Assembly: GCA_036244855.1 (NCBI GenBank)
Contig: BQKZ01002856.1
Location: 22,484-86,483, forward strand
Reading direction: 5' to 3'
DNA: 64,000 bases
From: Temnopleurus reevesii
Lineage: Eukaryota > Echinodermata > Echinoidea > Temnopleuroida > Temnopleuridae
Shown here: positions 49,961-62,394 of the stretch, in pieces
How positions within the stretch are numbered: the first letter of the stretch is position 1
Layout of the letters: each line of letters begins with the position of its first letter
Program-made: the position numbers and the translations under genes
Notes under the pieces: model-generated
What the model was told of the DNA's origin: nothing
The model's input: only the letters and a program-made list of their open reading frames with translations
Databases searched by the model: none

Positions 49961-52900
49961 TATTACCCGGCTATCTCTGTCTCATTATCATTCCTTTTCT
50001 ACATGTATCCCACTTTTGACTTTCATTTGCCATCAAGTTCCCAACTCTTTATCCATCTCTCACTGTCCTCCACTTAACCCTACCTCCTATACCTTAACCC
50101 CTACCCATACGCTTCTTTCTTTGAACTCTCCATCAACTTTAATAACCGAAATCAAGTGAAATTGTCTCATAAACCAATCTGCAATAAGTCTTGATAGGGG
50201 TATGCCCTGAAATCAAATACGATAGGTCAACCCATTAAGAAAATTTATTCAGAATTGACTAGACAAATATGAAGAACGGCGCACAACGTCCGGATAATGA
50301 ACCCGAATTATATGATTTCTACCCCATTCAGACTTATATGGCGAACACCGGGTACATACTAGACGCATTTCTTTTTGTGTGTGAGATAATAAACAATGAC
50401 GGGAAACAGATCGAGTGCCATATCAGACTCGTAATAACCGGGTGTTTATTTTTGAAAATATTGGCTGGACACCAGTATATGAATTGACGAATGGATTAGA
50501 GTAAATAATTTTACCTTTAAGTACACGAGAAAATATTTTTCTTTTTCATTATACATGTATATTTACAGTCTGCTCTTATTGAAATCATGAGAAAAAAGTT
50601 TCACGATACACAGCTTTTCATAACAGCATGGGATTCAAGTTCTGATCTATACTTGCTGAACAAAATGACATTGCATTATCTTTTGACTTTTAAATTCTTT
50701 CTCGACACTGACATTTTTATTGCAGTATTTATTCATGCAAGAACATGTAAGTCTTTTGAATGGTCCGTTATAATTATTCCCAAAGACACGTTTCAATCGC
50801 CGAGATATCGCTGTAAGGAACATCTAATGTTTATTAACCCGAAGCATGAAGATTAATATACGCATTTTAATCTCATTCAAAACACTTTATAGGGTTCTTG
50901 AAAGCAAAATGTTAAAAGTTCACAAGGGAGGGCCTTGATGACAATTACGTCCCTTAAATTATTGGTTATTAAGGGGAAACAATAACACTTTTGATGGAAA
51001 GGTGTATATCACATCTATCAAATTCAGATGAATTCTCTATATATCACGAGCAAGTTTCTTCGACATTAACTTTAAACCTTCACTCTGTACTAACAACTTA
51101 ACAGGTGGATCAAAACAAATTAAAAATAAAATGGAGGGGCGGGGATGAACAATATCACAAAATAGCAAGCGATTCTGCGACAAAAATTTTGGATGTCAAA
51201 CCAGCATTACTGTATATATACATATTCGAGAATACATTGGTTAACATCTACCATCTGTCTAATATCAAGCTAAAGATTGAAATTAACAATATAACCATTC
51301 AAATCCGTTTAGAATGCGTTTAGAATTTCAAAGTGGTTGCAACAAGATGATTTGCGGAACGATGCTTAGTTTAGAACCGAAATAAATATGGCAAATTGTT
51401 AAAAAAACAAACAAAACAAAAACAAAACAAAACAAAACGATTTAAAAGCTTATTGTTATTCTGATATCAGCAGTCTCACTAGAAATTTTCTTTTAAATAA
51501 GGTCCGCCTTTCATTTAAACTCTGGGCAGGTACCCAGTTAAAGATACATTTCACGAAACACGTAAAGAGAGTATTTAATTACCATTATAAGTACAGTTAT
51601 GAGTTTTCCCAGTTAATTTCTATCTATTTTTTAAACAATTTCACATTCAGACCATTCGATTTCGTGCACGCCATTTCGTACACGTAGTTTGGACGAAATT
51701 GACTGATCAAATCGTTAAATTGCTTGGGAACAGCAGGAAATTGCCTGGCAGAGCTTAGTGATATCTTGTCTGTATTTTTACAACTCTTGCAACTCTGCTT
51801 CCATCCGATCTGAGGTATTTTAATACATTCATTTTTTAATTTGTTTTATTTCAGTAGGGTTGCCCAGTCAGTGATCACAGCACCTGTTTTTTTTTTTTTA
51901 CAGAGGCCCTACAACAACAAAAAAAAAGGCAACATAGCCTTCTGAGGAGTTGTGTCTACGCTTAACTCGGCAAAAAAAGGGGGAAGAAGACAAACAGTTT
52001 ATAGTTTGTCGTCGCATTTGTAGGCAATTTCTGTTCGGTATTAAACGGTAAAAATGGGGGAAAAGACACTAACCGATTAAAAGCCTAATGGCTCACATCA
52101 ACAAGTCATCGACTTGACGATTACCAAGCATTGCAGATCGTATGTCCTTAGGTCAAAAGCATAAACGGCAGCGAAAATTGGACTCCACTGACCCAATAAT
52201 TATCATTTCTGCAAATAAAACCATTCCAACTGGAAATGTAATAGGAAAAACTGCTCGGGGAGAGAAATTTAGGGGCAGAACAGAAAGAGAAAACATATAG
52301 TTTGTGGAAAAACAAGCGTATATTGTGACGACCAACATCAAGTTTTACATGTAAAATTGTATGAAATCGAATACTTTATCCGGAAAAGAAAGGGCAAAAG
52401 AATAGCGAAGAGAGATGTAAAAACAATTTGGAGACTGAACTTCTGGCAGGGAAATGGATTTTGAAGGGAAATATTTGGCATATTTGTTGCAGACTTCAGA
52501 TATGCATTCCAGAGCTCTGTTTGAGACCTTGAAGTGAATTCGCCGACATTGAGCTTGAACTTTTAACCTTTCTTTGGAGAAGTAACTAATTGCATTTGCA
52601 ACTTCAATGAATTGATGTCATCTTCCCACCATTATCAATACTTGTAGACATGTTTTCATATTCAAATGCACAATCTATATGACATATATTTGGATCAATT
52701 AAATTTTGGCAGATCATATGCAAATAACTCTATCATTTTTTAATTATCTTTATGATAGCCCTTCATGATGAATAATGAATATACGAAGCATATTGCCTAC
52801 TCATTCAGAGAATCAAGACGAACAAAATGAACAAAATTTTCGTCACGCAAAAAGTGGAATCTCAGTTCTATGTTCCAAGTTCTAGATCGGGTAATCAATA

Positions 52901-53304
52901 TCGCTCTCGTAATGTAGCAATTACATATCTTTAACTAGAAATAATTGATCATTCTGTGAGTTGCAGGTCGAAGGTTATTCAAATTGAAACCAGTGATTGT
53001 CTTGCTTTACAATGAATCATGCAACCACATACAGACATAATGTAGTGGGGCAGCATCGAAATATTATCATGAAAGATGTTGCTTCGGAATAATTTTAGCC
53101 CGAGGTCACATACGAAACGAATGCCGGCATGACAAAGGTGGGGGTGCAATATTCCTGCAAAATTTCACAACCAATAATAATTTTCACTTTGCAACAACAG
53201 GTCGGGGTATGTATACTCTGTCATTTTATGAATCATAAATAATATCTGCGCGAAATGTTTACAGTACTTGAAAAGAGGATCAAGAGAAACACTAGAACTG
53301 AAGA
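49961..53304. other. Intergenic stretch, no supportable gene
   Basis: AT-rich, with an (AAAAC)n run at about 51401-51440 and several unrecognised frames of 60-90 codons (for example 50587-50856). No RNA gene or clear mobile element was seen. Confidence 0.5.
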
Positions 53305-53397
53305 TAATGGTGATAAAAATGATGATAATAATGATAATAATAATAATAATCATAATGATAATGATGATAATAATAATGATAATAATAATAATAATAA

Positions 53398-53428
<31 letters not shown>

Positions 53429-53500
53429 AATAATGATAATAATGATAATAATGATAATAATTATAATAATGATAATAATAATAATAATAATAATGCCATT
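53305..53500. repeat. (AAT)n/(GAT)n microsatellite
   Basis: Nearly uninterrupted AAT and GAT triplets (AAC in places), producing artefactual polyasparagine and polyisoleucine frames. It leads directly into a GCGC hairpin element. Confidence 0.95.
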
Positions 53501-53545
53501 TGTATAGCGCCTAATCCACTCTGTGGAGTGATCAAGGCGCATAAT
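53492..53545. repeat. (AAT)n-linked GCGC hairpin element, copy B
   Basis: AATGCCATTTGTATAGCGCC is followed by a stem: GCGCCT (53507-53512) with AGGCGC (53535-53540), and inside it CACTC (53517-53521) with GAGTG (53526-53530). The layout matches the 5171 copy. Confidence 0.7.
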
Positions 53546-55085
53546 AACAACAACAACAAAATGACTATAACAATAATAAGTAATAATTTCCTGAATAACA
53601 TCGATTAATACCGAATGAAAAGGATATTTTAGTATTTTACAACGTCCAATTAAGAGTTCTATGAAAACACAAATCTATTAAACCATTTTACAAAGGTTTT
53701 ATGGTGACAAGAACATCTTTATTACTTATCCGGTGCATGTCGGTTACAGATTATTTTAGCTTGCTCATTTCGGGTATCTTAAAGACAACATCAAATTCTA
53801 CAGGCTATGTCTGTCTTAAAATGCCACTGGGAATGTATATACAATGCTAATCGGTAAAAAGAAAGCACGAATAATATTCAGTGTGCTGTAATGTCATGAT
53901 TATGATATATATAAAAAAAGGATATTTTAATGGAATTGCGACAATCGTTGTTATGACCATTTGGCTTGCGAATGCGACCCAAGTGTGCACGTTGGTGAAG
54001 TGTGGTACTCGGCCAGAGCAGAGAGAAGGTGGAGAGCCTTTAAAATGAGAAGGGAGTCATTCCACGGTCGGCAATGTCAGGGACCTCGGTGACCTTCTAA
54101 CGCCCGCCATCCAGGCATTATTGGAAGGCTAATACACCGCCAACCACAAGAAGAAAAAAACGAAACACGGTGCTGGAATCGGGGGCTAGAATACTATCAT
54201 GAAACCTTTCTAGCGTGACTCATCTCAATTCATGACATTCTCTCAAAGGTAATACGTGGGATTAACCCTTTCACTCCCAGCCCTTTCATCAGGGAGGCGC
54301 CAACAGGCATGAGGAGCGTTACGCGAGGAGGGGTGCATGAAATAAAGATGATTGGCCCAGGGGTGCAAAGGTGTGCCCCTGATGAGTAGACAAAGGCTCT
54401 TCAAGAGTCTTAACTAGATTTGATATCACTATAAAAATCCATTCATTCTATTCTTCGCATAGCATTTGAACGTGAAAAGCCTTGCTCCGGGAGGTGATGG
54501 GTTAAAGGATGATTGCAATCATTTGCTACCAGCTTGCTACCAGCAACAATAAACATGATAAATATATAATAAACCCCAAAACCTCTTATACATCCAACCC
54601 AATAAACTTCACCGCGACATCTTTGTCAGAGGTTAGACTTGCAATTTTGCCTGAACAAGTTTAATTGGTTTGTCTGATTAACCACCTTCCTCTCTCCGAT
54701 GTGAACATGATGGCGCCGAGAGTGATTATTCTCCGGGGAAGGAAGATCAGACAGCGGGGAGGAAGAGTGGGAGGGAAGGAGGAGGAGGAGGATAATGATG
54801 CATGCATAAATGAATGAAGGGCTTTCCCCAGGTAAGATAACAGGTTGAATTTCATTTGTAGCAGATAGCTCCGAGTGCACGTCCCACAATCACGACTAGC
54901 ACTTGGGCGTGAAAAATCAATATGGATATTCCTCCGTGCAGAATACTGATACATTATTTTCTCATGTTTTTGAAAGGTTTGTCGAAAATATTTAGTAATC
55001 AAAATACGGAATCAATAATAACCATACCTGATACATCTTCCCATAAATTATACAGAAATCATCAATTGAATGTTTACGTGGAAGA
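53546..55085. other. Intergenic, no gene seen
   Basis: Mixed composition, with a purine-rich patch at about 54720-54795 and overlapping unrecognised frames near 54626-55002. Nothing supportable as a gene. Confidence 0.5.
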
Positions 55086-55285
55086 GTGTGTAGAAAATTA
55101 TGATTGTGCGTGTGTGTGTTTATTTGTTTGTGTGTGTATGTGTGAACATTTATACGTAGGCCTATATGTGATACAAATAGATAAGGAGATGATATGCATA
55201 TGTGTTTTTTCTGCAAAATCTGGTAGGTCGGTATGTGTGTGTAGGTGTGTGTATGTGTATATGTGTGTGTGCGTTTTGCGTGCAT
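55086..55285. repeat. Interrupted (GT)n low-complexity tract
   Basis: GTGTGT and GTATGT words on both sides of a ~60-bp non-repetitive middle that contains TAGGCCTA. The apparent frames rich in Cys/Val or Thr/His are artefacts of it. Confidence 0.8.
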
Positions 55286-56790
55286 ATATATTCATTCAAC
55301 CATTAAAACATAATTTGATCGTATTGTTCATTACATATTATACTCAGCATGCAAATGAGCCAAGCAATATCAATATGAATGTTCTCAAACAACAATGACG
55401 TCGCAGGCAATTTTCAAACGCTGTTAAGGTGATATTTAAAGTATGTTCTGTATCATCTTTATTGCAAGTTTTATTATATGTCCTTTGAAAAGAAAAAAGG
55501 GTAGGCAAATATTTTTTCCATAAAAGTTGCTTTTTTATCTGTATTTCTTTGATGTGAACAAAATTATATAATGAAAATTTTAGCATGTTAGCATAAAAAA
55601 CGATAACGACGTATATAATCATCGTTGAGTTTGTGTGGTGGGCTATTTTGAGAAGATGCTGACATAATAAACCAACTCACTTTGGCTGTTGGAGTTCAGT
55701 GTCCTCTCCTCGTGTCATTTAAATGCTAAACGACAGATCACATTTTGCCTTTTTTCTTCATTCATATCTTTGTGAAATGACGCTCGCCGCTGAATTGCTT
55801 CCCTGATATCAATAATAATGGCGGATCTTTGGAGCACGGCGAGGAATATCAGCCGAAGATTATGAGATCAAGTCTATGTCAAAGACTCTGTGATCAAAAC
55901 CAATGATTCCATTATTGAAGGGCGACATCTCTAACTTTTTAATGTAATTATCGTCGTGTTTTGAAGACACCGTATTAACATTTTTATTGGTTGGAACACA
56001 ATTGTGATTAAGAGACGATTCTCGATGTCAAGGCAGTCAGAGGTCTGGTTATACAAGATTTGTGTTTATGAAATGATTCAAGAAATACTAAACGAGTTAA
56101 TTCACAATCAGATTGAGAGAATGATCGTAGTATTTTTAAAAATAAAAGTGTGTGACAAATATTTTGCTGATTATTTGTTATTTGTCATATCGGTCTAATA
56201 GCTCATATGCTGTCAAGTATTTAATAAAAACCCGATACAAAGTGTGACGAATAAAAATCTTTATTCTAACAGTCTCAGATGAAATTAACGTTTCCACACA
56301 GTCGTAGACCATCAAATAGTTATATTATGTCTCCTTCGACATACTGCAGAGTATATGACAAGTATGGGTACTGCTAAAGATATGAAAGCGTTATAGTGAA
56401 AATGTGAAAGGGTTCTTGTAAGTTGGAGCCCTGCTTTCCTGGTACTTTCCCGTCGATTAAGACAAAAAGCGGGAGAGAAAGTCACAACCAATTCACCTCT
56501 TTGACAATTTTCTGTACAGCAAGTCTTGTCTTCTCTCATAGGAAGGCGGTCGCCAGGCTCAAAATCCAAGCGGAAACATTATCAAAGCCGCATCAACAAT
56601 CAGGAGATGACGAAGGGGTTTCGATGAGCTTCAAAATCAAGAAAATTTTCGAGCCCCCATGATTGTTCTTGGATCAAAGGTTTCCGTAAACATGACTTAA
56701 GTCTTTCACTATTTCATGACTGCATGTTTCTCACATTCGTCTTTGTCATTCATTATACTCCGAAGTATGGCTAATATTTCCTGTCCACAC
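55286..56790. other. Intergenic, no gene seen
   Basis: Short frames up to 92 codons without recognisable similarity. No repeats beyond simple AT runs were noticed. Confidence 0.5.
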
Positions 56791-57323
56791 TTAAAAAAAA
56801 GTGCAATATTGCAATTTGCAACACTGGGAGCACTATTTTGAGTGCAATATTACATGTTTTTCAGAAACGTGCAATATTACTACTTGATGGAACAGGCATA
56901 ATTTAAAACAGAAAGCAATATACGTTACGAAATAAATTACCTTTCAATAGTATTCATAATCATTGTCATGTTACTTCATACCATTGATGTAAATTTCACG
57001 TATATACGATCAAAATAATATTAACATCCACAAGTGTCATGAACGGAACTGAATTAATAATTTTTCATTCGAATTGTAAAAATGAATGCATCGTATAAAA
57101 TGGTGAATACCATTTTTCTATTCTCTTGCGAGTTCATATAAAATGTTAATGGTTGGTGAGTGTATTGATAAATTTAATTCAAATAATTATACAAATTTGC
57201 ATTATAATAAGCATACAAACATGACAAATGTGCTAAATTTACCTCACAGTACATCAGATGGGGACGTTGTCAGGTTTTAAAATCATGTGCATCTGAGTTA
57301 TATTAAATTAGCAATTGAATATG

Positions 57324-57513
57324 AACTAGAGGCCAATTGCAGGAAATGGTCATAGCTATCCTCTTCTTGCGAAGACGTCTTAACTTCTTGTGCCATCCTG
57401 TTAACATAGATGTATCCATGCTTGTGTTTGTGTCAAGAGGGTGGCACAATAAGTTAAGACATCTTAGCAAGAAGAGGATAGCTAAGACATTTTTGTGCAA
57501 TTAGCCCCTGGTT
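57324..57513. mobile_element. Long foldback (MITE or hairpin), ~75-nt arms
   Basis: The left arm (57324-57399) and right arm (about 57437-57513) are inverted copies. TAGCTATCCTCTTCTTGC on the left is the exact complement of GCAAGAAGAGGATAGCTA on the right. The inner part (GTCTTAACTT / AAGTTAAGAC, GTGCCA / TGGCAC) and the outer part (CCAATTGC / GCAATTAG) also pair, with scattered mismatches and a ~37-nt loop. By eye the central ~47 bp match at about 43 positions. A transcript would form a long miRNA-precursor-like hairpin. Confidence 0.85.
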
Positions 57514-58013
57514 ATAATGATAAGAAAACGAGTGGGGCTACTTACTTTTGAGATATATGTTGATTTAGCTCAGATTTAATTATTCTTTCATAAATCCTGC
57601 ATGGGAAGACACAAAAATATGATACTGTCTTTAAAAGGGGTGACATTATAGCACGGGCAATGACATAATAATTGAATGAAAAATGGCAAACAACTGGAGA
57701 GAAAAATTATTCAAAACAAAAGTAGACTCATATATCAATCTATCTAAACCTCATAACATTCATTTATGTTTCGATGTTTTATAACTAAAACAATTAGAAT
57801 TAAGATAAGATACACTATATCAGCGAAAGTAAAAACATAAGAGATGAAAAAAGAAGAATACTTATTAAATTTTACGATGGGCCTATAAATTTATTTTTCA
57901 ATGAGCACTACACACTTAGGAATAAAGGTAGACCATTGCACTTTTCAAGGTGCAAACAAATGGAACACCCTTTGGGGTGCAATATTAAAATGGTAGGATC
58001 TACATTCTGTGTA

Positions 58014-58086
58014 ATCATCTGAGGATTCGAACCCGCGCCTTTGAGGATGTGGTTGATTCTAGCTTATCCAATTGTACCGATCTCCC
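58014..58086 (-). pseudogene. Degenerate tRNA-like sequence (SINE head or tRNA pseudogene)
   Basis: On the minus strand TACAATTGGATAAGC (58062-58076) resembles a Pol III A box / D-arm. GGGTTCGAATCC (58023-58034) is a consensus B box / T-loop at about the right distance. The T-stem pairs at only three positions, counting one G-T wobble, the acceptor stem does not close, and no clear anticodon stem forms, so it is not a working tRNA. Its setting among GTGCAATATT repeats favours a tRNA-derived mobile element. Confidence 0.5.
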
Positions 58087-58255
58087 ATGCATAAATAATG
58101 TCGACTTTAGAATATATCAAACAATAAATGCACAATATAACACATTGTCTGCTTGAAGCTGTCAGAATGTACATTATTGCACCCTTTTCGGTAGTTTGCA
58201 CCCTGTATGTACCTTCTTCGTTGAGCGTATACATCAAAAGGGTGCAATATCCCAT

Positions 58256-61200
58256 TTTATCGAGTTTGGCCGCGCTCGCACATTTTCGCGATAAATATTA
58301 CTCTTTGTGTAACCCATTGTCTAAGTGTGTATGGATGAGGCTGTGTACAATTGTATAAACATGATAACTACAATTACATGCTGTTTATGATTATATATAT
58401 AAATACAAAATGTCACAACATGTACACGATATGTGAGAAAAGTAGTAGTTTATGATACTTCTCAGATACCAAAAAATGAATAGAAAGTGACTAAGCTCCA
58501 AGAGAAAGAACATGTGATTTAGCAAGTTGACCATAACACTGCAATACTATGATCAGAGAGTATTAACATACTCTCTGACTATGACAAGCGCCTGACACGA
58601 CCGTCTCCGTCGTAATGTTTCATAAATCGAAAGGTTCATGCGTGCGTGCTCGGTCGCCGAGCCGTCTTCCATCTACTTCACCGGGCCCGGGCTCGTGTGA
58701 ATGATCGAACCCACAACAATCGACAGGTAATTGTGATTTTACGCATGCTAAATTTACTCCGGAATTAATCAAGCAATGATGCGCTTCTTGAAGACATCAC
58801 GAGGGCCAGTAGACGATGAGATAGTTCATGTGAACTCCAAAAAGGACGCCCTTCTCTCTACGCCAAACTCGCCTCGTAACATCCACTAAGGTGAAACTAA
58901 AAAGAGAAACACGTACTCTAGAATCTTTTCACTCCGCATCCCTTTCATACATATTCACATACATCGGGTTTGAATTCTTCGACGCATCTGCACTTTCTTT
59001 TCCCGTTTTATTACCCCTTTCCCCCTCCTGGGCTTCGACTAAAGACATATAAAGAAGCATTCAGTCGTCTTCTTTTGTCGGGGTTGGTTGGAGGTATATA
59101 TAAATCTCCGTAGGAGTCGGTAATTGAGCAATAGCGACACGTTCTACGATCAATTAATGGCGTTAAAAGTGACTGCACTTCGTATTCACTTACTAGTTAG
59201 TATTTAATAGCTTGTGATACCTTTGGAATGCTCGTGTACCTATCGTCTTTAAAGCCGTGCCTTTTCTAATAATCGTGATAATTATAAAAGGGGGAAAAGG
59301 CAGAAAAGGGCCACGAGAGGAATCAAGTGCAGTCACCTCTGTGATAGGAAGGAGCAACACATCGTTAACTTCGCTCCGTGGATCTTGTTAGAATCTATGA
59401 CTTTTGCTGCACTTTTAGAACCACGGGTGAAAGTATTTAAAAAGCTATTATAATTCATGTATTACGTCAGATGTAGTCTTTTGACGAACTCGTATAGTCT
59501 TTGATAAGTCTATCTGTTTGAAAATAACTCACAGCATGGTGTATGCCAGTCTCCAAACTATGCATGAAATTGTTAGAATATCGATGGATACGGGTGTGTT
59601 TTTTCCAAACATTGACAAAAAAAAACAGATGGAGCAACTGATTATATTCCAAATAGAGGGACGTAATTACTTGGGTAATTCTATCTAGAATATTTCAATA
59701 GTTATGCAGCTGCTTGGAAATATTATTTCCTTTTCATACACATTTAGGGTTTCTATTATGTTTGGAACATTCATTTATAAACCGAAAATAATAATACGAA
59801 TATTAGTTTTTGCAAATGAAACTTGAACACATGAATGTGATGATACTACACCTGTCTAAATAAGATATGAACCTAGTGTGAAAAGATTAAACCACAAACT
59901 GAAACAACTTGAGTCCTTTCTTGGACAGGTTTAACAGATGTATGAATCATGATGTTATTAAGTGTGACTATTTCATTTCTCAATCTGCAATAGCACTGTG
60001 GTCTACCTCTAATGCTATTCCTACCGCATTTGATTTCATCCCAATAATATAAAATACAGAACCGTTCAAAGTTTCGACGGAAGAAATGAAAATACCATAT
60101 CTACTTGGACCTTACTCCTTTAAAATTACCGTTCTCCTAAATAGCTTAAGAAGGATCAGTCAAAGGTCAATGAATACACCATGAAAATATTTTGGTATTT
60201 TAGTTTTGATATCAGATGCGGAAGCGAGGATAGCTGTATATGAATCTTCGGGGAATACCCCAACTTAGTTCAGATTATTCAAATCCTTATTATAAACTTT
60301 ACATCGATAGAAACCTCAATCTTTTGTGATATTTGTATAACAATTTAAGAATGAATCAAATATAGCTAAGAGTTATGGGTTATGGTCATATAATTACCAT
60401 ACAAACAAAGCTCTTAAAACGGCTTTTAAGTGGGTCACTCCGTGTCCACAAAACATAAATTTCATCTTTTTTATTTTACTCTTGTAACTAAGATTTTACA
60501 CTTACACATAATGTTAAAACATGGTCATTTTGAAAAAGAATAATACATATTATCTTCATTTGTGTGTATTGCGTTTATTCTTCAATTGTTTTACTGTTTT
60601 GATTTATATTTTGTTGGAAATGAAATAAATAGAAATGAAAATGGAAAGGAAATGAGAGTGCATGCCATATAGAGGAGGGTGTTAATAAAAAAATGTATTA
60701 TTTGAAAGTATTTTAAATCAGATAATCGATCATCCCTGTATGTGAAAACGTTTTAAAATCTCATAAACAATTTGTTTAATTTTAATACTTCCAGTATCCT
60801 CAAGGTTTTGGCACTGCCACGAACATATGTTTTCCAAACCTAAATGTCAGTATAATGCACAAAATACTCCCTAGTGAACAAAAATGCAAAGGGAATAGAA
60901 AAGATTCAAATCTTATCTTAATTGTCAAGAATCAATTGACAGCAATTCCCTCTATCAATTATCTTACGATGAGACAGCGGGATAAATACATAACATAACA
61001 CATTCAATTAAGACGGCTAGAAAGACATCGACAAAAGATTTGCAACCCGAGAGCGCAAGCCCGCGCAAATCGTTGGAGGGCGTGCTTTTCGTTTAACAAG
61101 CATCATCGTTCAACAATACACGGTGAAAATCCATTTATCTCATTTATTTCAACCGTTGTCGTTTAGCCATCTGATGGAAAGCTGATGATAACCTCTTCCT

Positions 61201-61672
61201 TGCTTGTGAGAAGTCTTCACATTATCGTTACTTGTGAGAAACGAGACAATTATGCATTATTATATGTCTTCTATTATCTGTGAAAACAGGGATCTTGTTG
61301 ATAACTGTAAAAACATGTTCTTTTCTCCCCTATTGATGTTCAAGACCATTTTCAATGGTAAAGTATAAATATCAATATAAAGTATAAAATATAATTATTA
61401 TTTCTTTATGTTTTATATATAATTCATATACGTGCTTCATCATCAAAAGAATAGTAATCATACAATGCATAAATATTAGAATAGCCTCTGTACATATTGA
61501 CTTTTAAGACATCAGATCGTGTCTTCAATTATTCAAATTTCACATCAGTGCAAGCACAAGTATTAAAGTTGAATCATCATAAGTTGTAAGAAGGTACATT
61601 GTGGATAAATAAAGTCATGTAAGAACTTGAAGCGCATCTCAAGTGATCTGGACATCGAAGCTAACGGATGTA
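58256..61672. other. Intergenic stretch, no supportable gene
   Basis: Includes a GC-richer patch at about 58580-59100 with a (G)CCCGGGC word, a candidate regulatory region. A perfect 11-bp hairpin lies at 58553-58578. GTCAAAGGTCA near 60160 is an imperfect receptor DR1. Frames are short and unrecognised. Confidence 0.5.
58553..58578. repeat. Hairpin with 11-bp perfect stem
   Basis: TCAGAGAGTAT (58553-58563) and ATACTCTCTGA (58568-58578) pair around TAAC. A similar TCAGAGAG foldback lies at 61673-61721. Confidence 0.8.
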
Positions 61673-61721
61673 GAAAATGTCAGAGAGCATTTCTTACGTG
61701 AGAAAGTTCTCTGACTTTTCC
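61673..61721. repeat. Imperfect foldback with TCAGAGAG core
   Basis: GAAAATGTCAGAGAGCATTT (from 61673) is largely complementary to AGAAAGTTCTCTGACTTTTC (ending 61721), with two single-base gaps and a very short loop. It shares the CAGAGAG/CTCTCTG core with the hairpin at 58553. Confidence 0.7.
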
Positions 61722-62394
61722 GCTTCTCATATTTCATTATTTGGGCTTCGTAGTTCTTGTAAAAAGAAAACTTTTACTAAGAATGATACTACGTTATGTG
61801 TTCGCAAGGGCCGTGTGTAAGTAGCTTGTAGTTAACACGAAACGTCTTGAAGTGGATAATTCATCATGAATCAAGAGAAAGATAAATGGTGGGGGAGATT
61901 CATCCACTAAGTTAGAACGGAACCATAAATTGGGCTAGATCTTGGGTGATTTTATTTTATACAAGGGGAGGAAGGAGGGGCTAACGCACGGATAATTTTT
62001 TTTTTAAATCCATATAAGAATTGAAATGGCTGGCTTTAATCCATAACGTTTTTTACCTGTTACAACTCGTTTTTTTCGAAACAAATCAAATTCATGAGTA
62101 TGGTTTTACATGTCATGTATTGGGGGATAAAAGGAAGATCTGCCCCCAGGAAAAAATACTGTGCAGTTTTCCCCACCCCCGCTTCCTGTATCATTTCTTA
62201 ACATTACAACGTTTTCAAAGAAGAAAAACCTTTGAGGCTCTTGATAATAAATATATTTTAGTATATTTTGTATGTATTTTTGTATTTAAGAACCAAAAAG
62301 GAATATCTTCCTTCGAGCATTAAGTTTTAAAGAGAGCGGCAATTTCTAAAGAGAGTGGCAATGCGAATAGTGAAAATGAGAGAGAGGAGGGTTT
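61722..62394. other. Intergenic, no gene seen
   Basis: Contains a 100-codon plus frame (62021-62323) without recognisable similarity and GA-rich sequence leading into the minisatellite. Confidence 0.5.

Larger units (their letters stand above)
56791..58255. repeat. Region with recurrent GTGCAATATT motif
   Basis: GTGCAATATT (or its first nine bases) occurs at 56801, 56842, 56869, 57977 and 58242, with related ATTGCAC words at about 57935 and 58174. A 190-bp foldback (57324-57513) and a degenerate tRNA-like sequence (58014-58086) lie within. It is probably a nest of non-autonomous elements; exact ends cannot be fixed from one sequence. Confidence 0.45.

Noticed and set aside
53165..53608. Polyisoleucine and polyasparagine frames
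   Set aside because: Pure translation of an AAT/GAT microsatellite. The same applies at 40741-40992 and 41465-41869.
58014..58086. Functional tRNA gene
   Set aside because: Only the A and B box words are good. T-stem and acceptor pairing fail, so it is listed as degenerate.
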